Assembly (NCBI GenBank): GCA_021825585.1
Contig: JAKAGT010000015.1
Location: forward strand, 1-64,000
Origin: Bacteroidota bacterium
GTDB lineage: Bacteria; Bacteroidota; Ignavibacteria; Kryptoniales; JAKASW01
Direction: 5' to 3'
DNA: 64,000 bases
The position numbers were made by a program, and so were the translations under genes. This document shows, piece by piece, positions 15,059-23,917 of the stretch (the stretch's first letter is position 1; each line of letters begins with the position of its first letter). The notes under the pieces were generated by a model. That model worked only from the letters and a program-made list of their open reading frames with translations, was not told the DNA's origin and made no database searches.

Positions 15059-16387
15059 ATGTTGAGATTGCTTAAGAGGATTACGAGGTCCTCTTATACT
15101 CTCATGATTCTCTTCAGCGGCGGTCTCATCGCGCTGCTCCTCTATACCTTTCCTCCGCTATGGGAAGTTCAGGCAGGCAGCGGCGGCGTAAAAATCTGTC
15201 TCGCAGACGACATCAGTCCCGCATACAGAAAAGTCATCGACATGTTCAATTCCGAGTACAAGGGGAGGATATACGTCGAGACGATCAACATCCCGTTCTC
15301 CAGGTTCAGCACTAACCAACGAAAGGAGCTTTTCGACCGCTTCTTCAGGACGAAGAGCAGTCAGGTCGATGTCTTTTCGGTAGATGAGATCTGGACCGCC
15401 AAGTTTGCGAAATGGTGCGACCCGCTCGGCGCGTACTTCCCGGAGAAATTGAAGGGGGAGATTCTCCCATCTGCACTCGAATCGTGTTATTACGACAGTA
15501 CGTTGGTTGCAATCCCATTATTTGTAGACGTCGGTCTGATGTATTACCGCAAAGACTTGATAGATAAGCTGCCCAATGCGGATTCGGTTGAGAATGAACT
15601 TCAGCGCTCGATAACCTGGGATGAATTCGAGAAGCTGGGAATGGAATTCAAAAACAGGCCGAATCCTTTCTATATTTTTCAGGCTGACAACTACGAGGGG
15701 CTGATGTGCAGTCTGGCCGAAATGATGGCGGACTTGGGGGATCCTCTCTACTCAAGCGGGAGTTTTCAATTGCAATCCGGCGGCGCGGAGGAGGCTGTCC
15801 AGCAGATGGTCGACCTGGTGCAGGAATACCACCTGTCGCCTCCCGCGGTGACTGACTTGAGAGAGACGTCCAGTCTCAACTACTGTCTGAAAAAGAGCGG
15901 TGTATTCCTGAGGGGATGGCCGGACATACAGAAGACGCTCCAGGCCTCCGCGGCGAAGAGCAAGGATGGTGCATGCTGGGCAATGGCCCCCGTTCCTCAC
16001 TTCTCCGGGCATCCGCCGGTGTCGATACTGGGCGGGTGGGATCTTATGATATCTAAATACTCACTCCATAAGCAGGCGGCTCTTACATTTATAAAATTCC
16101 TGATTCGAAAGAGGATACAGGAGATAATGTTCTCGAAGGGAGGATATTTGCCGGCCAACGCGGATGTATACGAGGACAAGAATTTTGTCGGTAGAAATCC
16201 GGATCTCAAATTCTACATGCGGCTGCTGAAGATGGGAGTGCACCGTCCCTCTCTAGCAGATTACACGCGGTTCTCCGATATCATTTCATACTATGTGAAA
16301 CTTGCCATAGCCGGGAAGTTGAGCACTCACGCTGCGCTTGCGGCGGCAACACGTGCCATAAGGAATTATGATGTCTATATGCGCTGA
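15059..16387 (+). CDS. Membrane-anchored extracellular solute (sugar) binding protein
   Basis: A 442-residue family-1-type solute-binding protein. A single hydrophobic segment (about 12-34, TLMILFSGGLIALLLYTF) anchors or exports it; no lipobox Cys is seen. The mature part follows carbohydrate-binding proteins of ABC systems: ICLADDISPAYRKVIDMFNS, VDVFSVDEIWTAKFAKWCDP, IPLFVDVGLMYYRKDL, IFQADNYEGL and GGWDLMISKYSLHKQAALTF. ATG 15059 is preferred because GAGGAG lies 6 bases before it. No permease or ATPase gene occurs in the window. Instead a histidine kinase and a sigma-54 activator follow, so it probably serves as the ligand sensor of that kinase. Transport with distant permeases cannot be excluded. 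Confidence 0.78.
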   Translation: MLRLLKRITRSSYTLMILFSGGLIALLLYTFPPLWEVQAGSGGVKICLADDISPAYRKVIDMFNSEYKGRIYVETINIPFSRFSTNQRKELFDRFFRTKSSQVDVFSVDEIWTAKFAKWCDPLGAYFPEKLKGEILPSALESCYYDSTLVAIPLFVDVGLMYYRKDLIDKLPNADSVENELQRSITWDEFEKLGMEFKNRPNPFYIFQADNYEGLMCSLAEMMADLGDPLYSSGSFQLQSGGAEEAVQQMVDLVQEYHLSPPAVTDLRETSSLNYCLKKSGVFLRGWPDIQKTLQASAAKSKDGACWAMAPVPHFSGHPPVSILGGWDLMISKYSLHKQAALTFIKFLIRKRIQEIMFSKGGYLPANADVYEDKNFVGRNPDLKFYMRLLKMGVHRPSLADYTRFSDIISYYVKLAIAGKLSTHAALAAATRAIRNYDVYMR

Positions 16388-16407
16388 AAAGACGATCGTA
16401 GGTGTCT

Positions 16408-16432
16408 CCGGAACTGAAAGATGCTGTTCCGG
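16408..16432. other. Intercistronic hairpin between binding protein and kinase
   Basis: CCGGAAC/GTTCCGG, a perfect 7-bp stem with an 11-base loop, in the 96-base gap before the kinase start. It has no T run. It may stabilise the upstream mRNA and allow more binding protein than kinase to be made. Confidence 0.45.
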
Positions 16433-16483
16433 GACAGTTCATGCCGCGTCTGCAGAAATAGTTACATCCTGTCGGGTATAAAA

Positions 16484-17983
16484 ATGAAGCTATTGCAACG
16501 GCTGGAGAAATACAGATTCGAGTTCAGGCACTTTACCGTCCTGTTCATTATTCTCCTGGCTTTTCAGGGTGCCCTCTCGTTCATTCATAATGCCAGTCTG
16601 CGCACGTTCATGGTCAAGACACAGAATTGGTACCAAAGGAACTCCGCCGAGAAACTGGCTAATGTAACAACGACTTCGTTGGAGTTGCTGACCGAGGCGG
16701 TTAATCTCCGTGAGCCGATGTCGCCTTCTCAAAGGCTGCGGGTTACGGACGCACTCAACATAGTCTTGAGCCAGGAGCTCCTTGCAAAGAACGCGAAGGA
16801 TATCTGCATACTTGTCTCGCAAAAGAACAAAGTATACGCCATCGACGAAGGCGGCGCCCTCCTGAACTACCTGCTCAATTCGTCCGGGCCTGTCCCCTCG
16901 CCGGAAACCTCTCATGAGCAGGCGATTCAACTGTATTCCCGGATCAGGCGTCGGCTTCAGTCTAAAGAGGAAATCGTCACGATCCTTCAGGGACGGCAGA
17001 CTTTCAACGTCTTCGTGCCCTTCTCGCCGCATGGAGAATTTGTCGGCGCGGTATACATGAAAGATACGCCGAACTTCAGTTTCATAACCGGCTCGATAAT
17101 TTCAAGTTATAATGAGACCTCGGTGATCTACACCTCGCTTATCCTGCTCGGCCTCCTGGCAATGTACTATGTCTCCGCCTACACGATAAAAGAAAGAGAC
17201 AAGGCGCAGAAGCTGTTCTTCGAGGAAAGGGAAAACCTGGTCAAGGAACGTACGACGCATGAGAGAGAGTACCTTTATACGAAGAGGATCTACCACACTC
17301 ACCACAAGGCCGAGAAAGTGATGGCGTTCATAAAGGAAGATCTGAAATTGCTTACGTCCGACAATATCGACGAGGTGAAGTACCGCATATCAAAGTATTC
17401 CAACTTCATCTCGCGCGTTATTTACGACATGAAATGGTTCGACCCGCCTATCCATATCTTCCGCGGGGACGGGTTCAACACTGATATAAACGGCGTCATA
17501 GAATTTATTGTGAAAAACATGTTCCAGCGCGTGGCCATCCCGTCGAACAATATTTCATTCAAACTGGAATTCTGCAGGGAGCTGCCCACCGTTCACGTGA
17601 ACGAGTTTGTCGTGTGGGAGATTGTCGAGCCGCTGATTCAGAACAGCATAGACCACGGGGGCGAGGGCCCGCTGACGATTACCGTCAAGACGGAGTTCGA
17701 CAGGGAGGCAAATTTATCGAGGATAATAGTCTCCGACAACGGTAAAGGGATCGCCGAAGAGCTTCTGAGTAAGAACCAAAATGGCGTTCAGAATCTGTTC
17801 GTGGAAAACGTTTCTACTAAGCGGGTCGCGGACCGGAATTACGGATACGGCTGCTACATAGCCTACGATCTTGCCACAGTGAGATGCGGCTGGACAATGT
17901 ATGCGGAGAATCTTCCTGAAGGAGGGTGCAGCTTCGTGATAACCATCAAGAACCAGGCGGAAAGACGAAATGTTCAACCATAA
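16484..17983 (+). CDS. Sensor histidine kinase with periplasmic domain
   Basis: A 499-residue two-pass membrane kinase. Helix 1 (about 15-35), a periplasmic domain of about 170 residues with no recognisable fold, helix 2 (about 205-225, YTSLILLGLLAMYYVSAY), a charged coiled-coil linker, then a phosphoacceptor region containing IYHTHHKAEKVM (His 271, 273 or 274). The ATPase domain keeps an N-box Asn in LIQNSIDHG (387) and the G1 motif SDNGKGI (Asp 418), and ends GCSFVITIK. The H-box does not follow the standard H-E/D-L-R form, so the phosphorylated His is uncertain. ATG 16484 is chosen over 16421 because it gives a short cytoplasmic start. It overlaps the response-regulator gene by 14 bases and follows the binding-protein gene. 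Confidence 0.82.
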   Translation: MKLLQRLEKYRFEFRHFTVLFIILLAFQGALSFIHNASLRTFMVKTQNWYQRNSAEKLANVTTTSLELLTEAVNLREPMSPSQRLRVTDALNIVLSQELLAKNAKDICILVSQKNKVYAIDEGGALLNYLLNSSGPVPSPETSHEQAIQLYSRIRRRLQSKEEIVTILQGRQTFNVFVPFSPHGEFVGAVYMKDTPNFSFITGSIISSYNETSVIYTSLILLGLLAMYYVSAYTIKERDKAQKLFFEERENLVKERTTHEREYLYTKRIYHTHHKAEKVMAFIKEDLKLLTSDNIDEVKYRISKYSNFISRVIYDMKWFDPPIHIFRGDGFNTDINGVIEFIVKNMFQRVAIPSNNISFKLEFCRELPTVHVNEFVVWEIVEPLIQNSIDHGGEGPLTITVKTEFDREANLSRIIVSDNGKGIAEELLSKNQNGVQNLFVENVSTKRVADRNYGYGCYIAYDLATVRCGWTMYAENLPEGGCSFVITIKNQAERRNVQP

Positions 17984-19427
17984 AGCCGTAAAAGTGCTGC
18001 TGATTGAGGATGAAGAATACGATGTGAGGCGCGTTAAGAATACTCTATCCCCATTTCAGGATGACATTCAGATCGTGAACGTGGTTTCGGACGGGTTGTC
18101 CGCCCTTGACGTATTGCACGCCTCCCCTGATTGCTGCGACGTGGTAATCATGGATTACCAGATTGCGGGGGGGCTAATGGGGGACGCTCTCATTGCACGA
18201 TTGAGAGAGGGGTCCCTTCCTCCGCAAATCATCGTGGTAACCAAGATGAGCCTCAGCGCGTCCGATTTTTCCTTCGCGACCAACCTGATCAAGGCGGGAG
18301 CGTTCTGGTATTGCACGAAGTATCCCATAGACATAGAAGAGAGTATTTATCAGCCGACGGATTTCGTCCTCAGCATTCTGAATGCCTTCGAGAAGCGCGA
18401 GCTCGAACGGGCAAAACTCCGCTCCGAGAGAAAACTCCTCAAAAATGTCACAGACAGGCTTGAAGACAAGAAGATCGTCGGCCGTTCTCAGGCTATGATT
18501 GGCATGATAAGCGATATCGTCAAGTACGCCAGGAGCAATGCCAACATTTTAATCATGGGAGAGTCCGGCACGGGGAAGGAGCTGGTGGCGTCGAACATCC
18601 ATTACAACAGCGGGAGAAAGTTCGAGAACTTCGTCCCGATCAATTGTGGAAGCATACCGACCGAGCTGATTGAGAGCGAGCTTTTCGGATTTCAAAAAGG
18701 CGCGTTCACTGGCGCGAGCGTCGACAAGCCGGGATTGTTCGAGCTTGCAAATCACGGGACGATCTTTCTGGACGAGGTCTCCGAACTCCCGTTGTCTTCG
18801 CAGGTCAAACTGCTTAGAGTTATCCAGGACGGCGAACTGGAAAAGATAGGAAGGACACAGGTTACTCGTGTGGACGTCAGAGTCATCGCAGCGACGAACA
18901 AGGATCTCAAGACCGAGGTGAAGGAAAGGAGATTCAGGGAAGACCTCTATTACAGACTGAATGTGGTCCCCATGCGGATACCTCCGCTGCGCGATCGCAG
19001 AGACGACATACCGATTTTAACCGATCATTTTCTTACGCTGTATGCCAACGACATGCACAAGTTCAAGCCGGAGATGACACCCGAGGCAGTGAAAGTGCTC
19101 GTCGATTATGAGTGGCCCGGAAATGTGCGTGAGCTCCAGAATTTCGTGCAGAGGATATTGATAAATGACCTTCCGATTGTGACGGCGGGGAATGTGCTCG
19201 TTTCCCTTGGGGTGGCCCAGGAATCTGAATTGACACACTCACACAATGGCAACGGCTATTTCGGAGATGGAATTATCAGACCGCTCCGGGAGGCGCAGGA
19301 TGCCTTTGTCAGAGATTATGTCCTGTTTGTCAGAGAGCAGTCGAGCTCCGATGCGGATGCTGCCAGGAAACTCGGCTTGCTGCCGTCCAATTACTCCCGC
19401 CTTCTGAGGACATTGAAAATCAAATGA
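17970..19427 (+). CDS. Sigma-54-dependent response regulator (NtrC family)
   Basis: A 485-residue three-domain activator. The receiver (1-125) has acidic residues at 13-15, the phosphorylated Asp 62 (VVIMDYQ) and Lys 117. The AAA+ domain (about 165-400) has Walker A GESGTGKE (197-204), the sigma-54-contacting GAFTGA loop (244-249), LFLDE-type Walker B (TIFLDEVSEL) and the RREDLYYRL-like FREDLYYRLNVVP. A Fis-type helix-turn-helix ends the protein (DADAARKLGLLPSNYSRLL). It should bind upstream sites and, when phosphorylated, open sigma-54 promoters. The overlap with the kinase gene marks them as a pair. Its targets are probably the sugar transport and glycosidase genes on both sides; candidate promoters are listed separately. 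Confidence 0.92.
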   Translation: MFNHKAVKVLLIEDEEYDVRRVKNTLSPFQDDIQIVNVVSDGLSALDVLHASPDCCDVVIMDYQIAGGLMGDALIARLREGSLPPQIIVVTKMSLSASDFSFATNLIKAGAFWYCTKYPIDIEESIYQPTDFVLSILNAFEKRELERAKLRSERKLLKNVTDRLEDKKIVGRSQAMIGMISDIVKYARSNANILIMGESGTGKELVASNIHYNSGRKFENFVPINCGSIPTELIESELFGFQKGAFTGASVDKPGLFELANHGTIFLDEVSELPLSSQVKLLRVIQDGELEKIGRTQVTRVDVRVIAATNKDLKTEVKERRFREDLYYRLNVVPMRIPPLRDRRDDIPILTDHFLTLYANDMHKFKPEMTPEAVKVLVDYEWPGNVRELQNFVQRILINDLPIVTAGNVLVSLGVAQESELTHSHNGNGYFGDGIIRPLREAQDAFVRDYVLFVREQSSSDADAARKLGLLPSNYSRLLRTLKIK

Positions 19428-19453
19428 TCCTTCTCACGTGACCCCAATTACCC

Positions 19454-19536
19454 GGTCGGCTTCCCGGCGCTGACCGACCCTGTCCCCCTTCAAACCTCAC
19501 GGGAATCCCCCCTGCAGCCCGGACGACGGTGTCCGG
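19454..19536 (+). terminator. Two successive GC-rich hairpins after the regulator gene
   Basis: GGTCGG/CCGACC (19454-19459 and 19474-19479) and CCGGAC-GACGGT-GTCCGG (19519-19536). Neither is followed by a T run, so they are weak terminators at best, but their place just after the stop suggests a 3'-end structure. Confidence 0.4.
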
Positions 19537-19548
19537 CCCCCTCCCACT

Positions 19549-19595
19549 TATCAAAATTGATATGTGTTATCCGGTGGCGTTCTGAAAGTGATAAC
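19549..19595. promoter_or_regulatory. Two palindromes upstream of the symporter gene
   Basis: TATCAA-AA-TTGATA (19549-19562) is an almost perfect 14-bp palindrome. GTTATC (19566-19571) is answered by GATAAC (19590-19595). They lie about 90-135 bases before the symporter start, a normal distance for an enhancer site of a sigma-54 activator or for a repressor operator. Confidence 0.4.
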
Positions 19596-19666
19596 GCTCG
19601 CCGGTTAGATCATAGGGAAAATCTGCTTAATCAAGCGAAATGACGAATGTGACTGCGCGTGACCGC

Positions 19667-19682
19667 CGGCACGATCATTGAC
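19667..19682 (+). promoter_or_regulatory. Candidate sigma-54 promoter of the symporter gene
   Basis: CGGCACGATCATTGAC fits the -24/-12 pattern well in the -24 part (GGCACG) and TTG of the -12 part, but the essential GC is GA. If used, transcription would begin near 19693 and the start codon would have to be ATG 19699 or 19705. Pattern matches of this quality can arise by chance. Confidence 0.25.
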
Positions 19683-19683
19683 A

Positions 19684-21189
19684 ATGTCTGTGAAACTAAT
19701 GCCGATGAGTCAACCAGTCATATCCCAGATCAGTGGAATCGCCATCCTCGCTTACTTCTTCGCGATCCTTTTGATCGGTCTAACCGCATCCAGGAACGCT
19801 GATGGCGACACTTCAATGTATTTCCTGTCGGGAAGAAAGCTCGGGTGGTTCTCAATCGGCGTATCGTTGGTCGCAGCGGATGCACTTTGCGGACATGTCA
19901 TGGGGGTAAAGGGGCCGTTTGCCGACGCTATGGCAATTGACCTTGAATTGATGGGTATCCTCGGTCTCGCCTTCCTCGGATGGGGGACCGGAGCGGCGTT
20001 TGGTTTTGTCAACTCCTTTACCACCAACGATTCACTCCAGAGAATGTACGGCGGAAGGGTAGGAACGTTCGTCTCTTTGCTCTTCATTAGTACTTATTTG
20101 CTCGTGAGGTTGTCGCTGGTACTTCTTCTTGGTTCATTCCTTGTTGGATATTTTTCCAACTGGGATGTAAATGCGGCGATTGCAGTTACGGTACTGATAT
20201 CGGGAATCTATTCGATAACGGGCGGCTTCTCCGCTGTGGTCAATACCCAGATAGTGCAGGCCGTGTTCATGTTCCTCGGCCTGGCGGCATTGATAGTCGG
20301 GATTTTAGGGGCACCTCTTGCATTGCAGACTGAAGCTCTGGGGACAAAGTCCGTATTCGTTTCAGGGATTCAGGGCGCTAATCATTTCCCCTGGCTCGCA
20401 ATCGTAATAGGGGTTCCCGTCGTGGCATTTTGGTTGTGGCTGACAGATCAGTATGTCCTCCAGCACGTTTTCAGCGCGAGAAGCAAACGCGACCTCAGGA
20501 AAGGAATTACCTTCGTTGCGGTGGCGAAAGGGGCGGCTGTTGGAGCGCTCGTGGTTTTACTTTTCCGGACGCCCATGGGATCGTACGTCGGGACTGCACG
20601 GTTCTTTCTGCCGTCGTTTCTCAGGGTCGTCGTTCTGATAGGCATATTCTCAGCCATAATGTCATCGCTCTCCGGCTTGTTCAACAGTACGTCCGCTCTG
20701 TTCACGATGGATATATATAGAAGAAGGAAACCGAAAGCGGAGGAGAGGAAGCTGGTGCTTGTCGGGCGCCTCTCTACGACGGTGGTCGTCCTGATTTCGT
20801 TATTGTGGATGCCGCTTGTTGCGTTGATCGGATGGCAGGGGGCAAGACCTCTCCAGAGTCTTCTCGCATGCTTTGCTGCAGTCGTTGCCTCAGTTTTCCT
20901 GACGGGAGTATTCTGGAAGCGGGCGACGCCTGTGGCGGCCATTATCGCCATCTTCGTAGGCATTGCAAGTGCAGCTTTCAGAGTAATACTGGACAAGATC
21001 CTGAATCCGATTCGGATTCAAAACGGGATTTTGTTGTGGCTTCTCCGGACGCACTATCTGAACTTCGCAGCGATTGACTTTATCCTATGCATTCTCGTAA
21101 TCGTCACCGTGAGTTACTTCGCACCATCTGTCAGCAGCATGAACGGGTTTCAAGAAGCACAAAGAAATGGAGTCATCAATTACAATTGA
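19684..21189 (+). CDS. Sodium:solute symporter (SSS family), probably sugar
   Basis: An approximately 500-residue membrane protein with about 13 helices. The SSS signature is seen in YFLSGRKLGWFSIGVSLVAADA, here with the typical first-helix start AILAYFFAILLIGL, and in IYSITGGFSAVVNTQIVQ in the middle, followed by FWLWLTDQYVLQHVFSARS, which resembles the SGLT-type sugar symporters. It would import a sugar with sodium across the inner membrane. No ribosome site marks the start; ATG codons at 19684, 19699 and 19705 are all possible. The gene follows the sensor operon and its end overlaps the start of the glycosidase gene by 23 bases, which ties the two in one transcript. Confidence 0.85.
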   Translation: MSVKLMPMSQPVISQISGIAILAYFFAILLIGLTASRNADGDTSMYFLSGRKLGWFSIGVSLVAADALCGHVMGVKGPFADAMAIDLELMGILGLAFLGWGTGAAFGFVNSFTTNDSLQRMYGGRVGTFVSLLFISTYLLVRLSLVLLLGSFLVGYFSNWDVNAAIAVTVLISGIYSITGGFSAVVNTQIVQAVFMFLGLAALIVGILGAPLALQTEALGTKSVFVSGIQGANHFPWLAIVIGVPVVAFWLWLTDQYVLQHVFSARSKRDLRKGITFVAVAKGAAVGALVVLLFRTPMGSYVGTARFFLPSFLRVVVLIGIFSAIMSSLSGLFNSTSALFTMDIYRRRKPKAEERKLVLVGRLSTTVVVLISLLWMPLVALIGWQGARPLQSLLACFAAVVASVFLTGVFWKRATPVAAIIAIFVGIASAAFRVILDKILNPIRIQNGILLWLLRTHYLNFAAIDFILCILVIVTVSYFAPSVSSMNGFQEAQRNGVINYN

Positions 21190-23914
21190 TATAAGTAAGC
21201 TGGTCCGTGTCCACCTGAAATATGTTGGTGTTGTCCTAACAACGGTGTTTCTGCTTGAGGGGACGCTATATCCTCAAGGCATAATATTCAGCGGTCGGAA
21301 ATACACTGTGACCCGCTCTGGCGTGGTGCAGGGAAAGTACACGGCAAAGGCAATATCTCCCGATGAGATAGAGTCGGATTACCGAAGCAACTATCATATA
21401 AAGACGCCTGAAGAGATGCAGATAAAGTTCAGCATAAACGGCGCCGACAATGAAGCTCCTCCAGGACAGAATCACACTCTCATAATCGACTCCAGACGTA
21501 ACGCCTACGAACCGCAGACATATGTCTTCGGATCATTCCCGGCTAACGCTGGTTCGGCTAAGAGAGGCGACACGCCTGCATATCTTTCCCGGGACACAAG
21601 AGTGACAATCCGGCTGGATATGAGGCACGTCATCGCAACGATGAAGAAGGTTGGATATTTTACTACGTTTGACGGACGAAGACTTTCGGCGGCCGATTTC
21701 AAGGGGGTTTACATAGCCGGCAATACACTTCCGCTTTCATGGGATTTTCAAGGACTTTCGCATGAACCACAGTTTGCTCTTCACGATTCCGCGGGAACCG
21801 GAATTTACAAGGTCACGATTCTTTTCAGGAAGGAGCAATATCCGGGACTCTCACGACCGAAAGTGAGGAAATGGGCGCTTTCCAGGGATATTTCCGGCTA
21901 TCCAATCTACCATTCCGGCTCGGTCCTCTCGGAGGCTCTCTACAACAAGTCGCTTGAGGAGATGCTTCAGGATATCAGGCCTGACGGAGCTTTCATGGCG
22001 GGCGCTATGTGGCCGGGCGTTTGGACGAGGGATGCGAGTTACAGCGGATTGCTGTCACTGGCAATATTGAATCCCGATGCCGTCAGGACGAGTCTCCTCA
22101 AAAAAGTCAATAACGACCGGATCATTCAGGACACTGGTACGGGCGGATCATGGCCGGTATCCTCAGACCGGATGGTCTGGACTTTAGCCGCCTGGGAGGT
22201 CTACAAAGTCACCGGGGATACAACCTGGCTCGAGAAGTCGTACAACATTGTGAGAAACTCTGCGATGGATGATCTTCATACTCTGGTCGACCCGAAGACA
22301 GGCCTATTCCACGGAGAGTCTTCTTTCCTTGATTGGAGGGAGCAGACCTATCCGAAATGGATGGATCCCAGGGATATTTTTGACTCCGAAGACCTTAGTA
22401 CGAATGCTGTCCACTACGAGACTTATCGGATTCTTGCGAAGATGGCAAAAGCTCTTGGCGAGTCGCCGGCGCTTTACCTGAAAACTGCGAGACGGATAAG
22501 GGAAGGAATAAACCGGTATCTATGGATAGAGCGGAAGGGATACTACGGCCAGTATCTGTATGGGCGGAATTTTCAATCACTCTCTACGCGGTCTGAATCG
22601 CTTGGCGAGGCCCTCTGTGTCCTATTCGGGATCGCCGGCCCGGCGCGGGCGGCGAAAGTAATCAGCAATACACCGGTCACCCGGTTTGGAATAACCTGTA
22701 TCTACCCGCAGACGCCAGGCCTTGCTCCCTATCACGACGATGCCGTTTGGCCGTTTGTCGAATCATATTGGGCTTGGGCCTCCGCAACTACAGAGAATAT
22801 GCCATCAGTGTCCAGGGCGATTGCTGCTGTCTATAGGGCTGCCGCTTTCTTCCTGACAAACAAGGAAAACATGGTTGCCAGTACAGGCGACTATTTGGGG
22901 ACGCAGATCAACTCGGACAGGCAGCTTTGGAGCGTCGCCGGCAACCTCGCGCTTGTGTACAGGGTCCTGTTCGGAATGAGGTTCCACCAGAACTCTCTGG
23001 CCTTTTCACCCTGTGTTCCTCAGGGATTCGGCCCGGCGATAAGACTTGATAATTTCAAATATCGGAACTCGGTCCTGACTCTTTCGATCACAGGATACGG
23101 AGACAAGGTGGATCGCATCACTCTCGACGGGAAGCGACTGCTAGGCGGCAAGATACCCGATACCCTTACCGGGAGACACACGGTGGCTATTGCATTGAGC
23201 AAGATGTTCAGCGGAAGCCAAAGGGTAAACCTTGTCCCCGACGAGTTCACACCCGGAACTCTTCACGTGACTCTGACGAACTCCATGCTTGAATGGAAAC
23301 CGGTGGAGGGAGCGGCTTCATACAGGATTTATCGGAACGGTAAGGAGATTTCAAATACCTCGTCTGATCGGTACAGGATCGCTGCGGTGGATGGTTATTC
23401 CGAGTACCAGGTGATGGCGGTTTCCGGTCATGGAACAGAGTCTTTCCTCAGCAGGCCTTTGAAAGTGGTTGTCGGGGACCCTGTCATTACAGTGCAGGCC
23501 GAATCCGGTGCGGACAGTGTGGAGAATCATTATACCGGTTATACCGGAAACGGCTATATCAAACTAGATTTACGGAATCCGAACTCACCCAATTACAGAG
23601 TCAATGTGCAAGACAGTGGAACGTATGCGATTGATGTGAGGTACGCTAACGGGAGCGGCCCCATCAACACCAACAACAAGTGTGCCATACGCACACTGAT
23701 GGTTGATCATGATGCAGTCGGTCCGGTTGTGATGCCGCAGCGAGGCGCGGGCGATTGGGAGAGCTGGGGTTACAGTAACCCGATCCACTGCTTTCTCAAA
23801 AAGGGAGCCCACATTTTGACCATTACTTTCAACAAACAGGACAACAACATGAACGGCAAAACAAATACCGCCCTCGTGGATGCTGTCCGTTTAACCATGA
23901 TCTCAAAGAGGTAG
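21167..23914 (+). CDS. Exported six-hairpin glycosidase (GH63/MGH-like) with C-terminal CBM
   Basis: A 915-residue protein with an N-terminal hydrophobic export segment (about 18-38), a beta domain (40-240), an (alpha/alpha)6 barrel (about 250-640) and a C-terminal carbohydrate-binding part. Barrel motifs include AMWPGVWTRDASYSG (Asp 289), GGSWPVSSDRMVWTLAAWEV, GESSFLDWREQTYPKWM (Glu 384, Asp 389), and HDDAVWPFVESYWAWAS, which resemble trehalase/GH63/glycogen-debranching enzymes. A fibronectin-like segment (about 690-770) and a CBM35/CBM6-like domain (VQAESGADS onward, about 775-915) follow. It probably removes glucose from alpha-glucans in the periplasm or at the surface. The precise family and linkage are uncertain. 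Confidence 0.72.
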   Translation: MESSITIDISKLVRVHLKYVGVVLTTVFLLEGTLYPQGIIFSGRKYTVTRSGVVQGKYTAKAISPDEIESDYRSNYHIKTPEEMQIKFSINGADNEAPPGQNHTLIIDSRRNAYEPQTYVFGSFPANAGSAKRGDTPAYLSRDTRVTIRLDMRHVIATMKKVGYFTTFDGRRLSAADFKGVYIAGNTLPLSWDFQGLSHEPQFALHDSAGTGIYKVTILFRKEQYPGLSRPKVRKWALSRDISGYPIYHSGSVLSEALYNKSLEEMLQDIRPDGAFMAGAMWPGVWTRDASYSGLLSLAILNPDAVRTSLLKKVNNDRIIQDTGTGGSWPVSSDRMVWTLAAWEVYKVTGDTTWLEKSYNIVRNSAMDDLHTLVDPKTGLFHGESSFLDWREQTYPKWMDPRDIFDSEDLSTNAVHYETYRILAKMAKALGESPALYLKTARRIREGINRYLWIERKGYYGQYLYGRNFQSLSTRSESLGEALCVLFGIAGPARAAKVISNTPVTRFGITCIYPQTPGLAPYHDDAVWPFVESYWAWASATTENMPSVSRAIAAVYRAAAFFLTNKENMVASTGDYLGTQINSDRQLWSVAGNLALVYRVLFGMRFHQNSLAFSPCVPQGFGPAIRLDNFKYRNSVLTLSITGYGDKVDRITLDGKRLLGGKIPDTLTGRHTVAIALSKMFSGSQRVNLVPDEFTPGTLHVTLTNSMLEWKPVEGAASYRIYRNGKEISNTSSDRYRIAAVDGYSEYQVMAVSGHGTESFLSRPLKVVVGDPVITVQAESGADSVENHYTGYTGNGYIKLDLRNPNSPNYRVNVQDSGTYAIDVRYANGSGPINTNNKCAIRTLMVDHDAVGPVVMPQRGAGDWESWGYSNPIHCFLKKGAHILTITFNKQDNNMNGKTNTALVDAVRLTMISKR

Positions 23915-23917
23915 AGA

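Noticed and set aside
14800-15075. Small plus-strand gene in the GH31/sensor intergenic region
   Set aside because: The 91-codon frame has no ribosome site or family match and overlaps the better supported binding-protein start.
15059-16387. Component of an ABC sugar importer
   Set aside because: No permease or ATPase genes lie anywhere in the window; the adjacent kinase and regulator make a sensor role more likely, though transport is not excluded.
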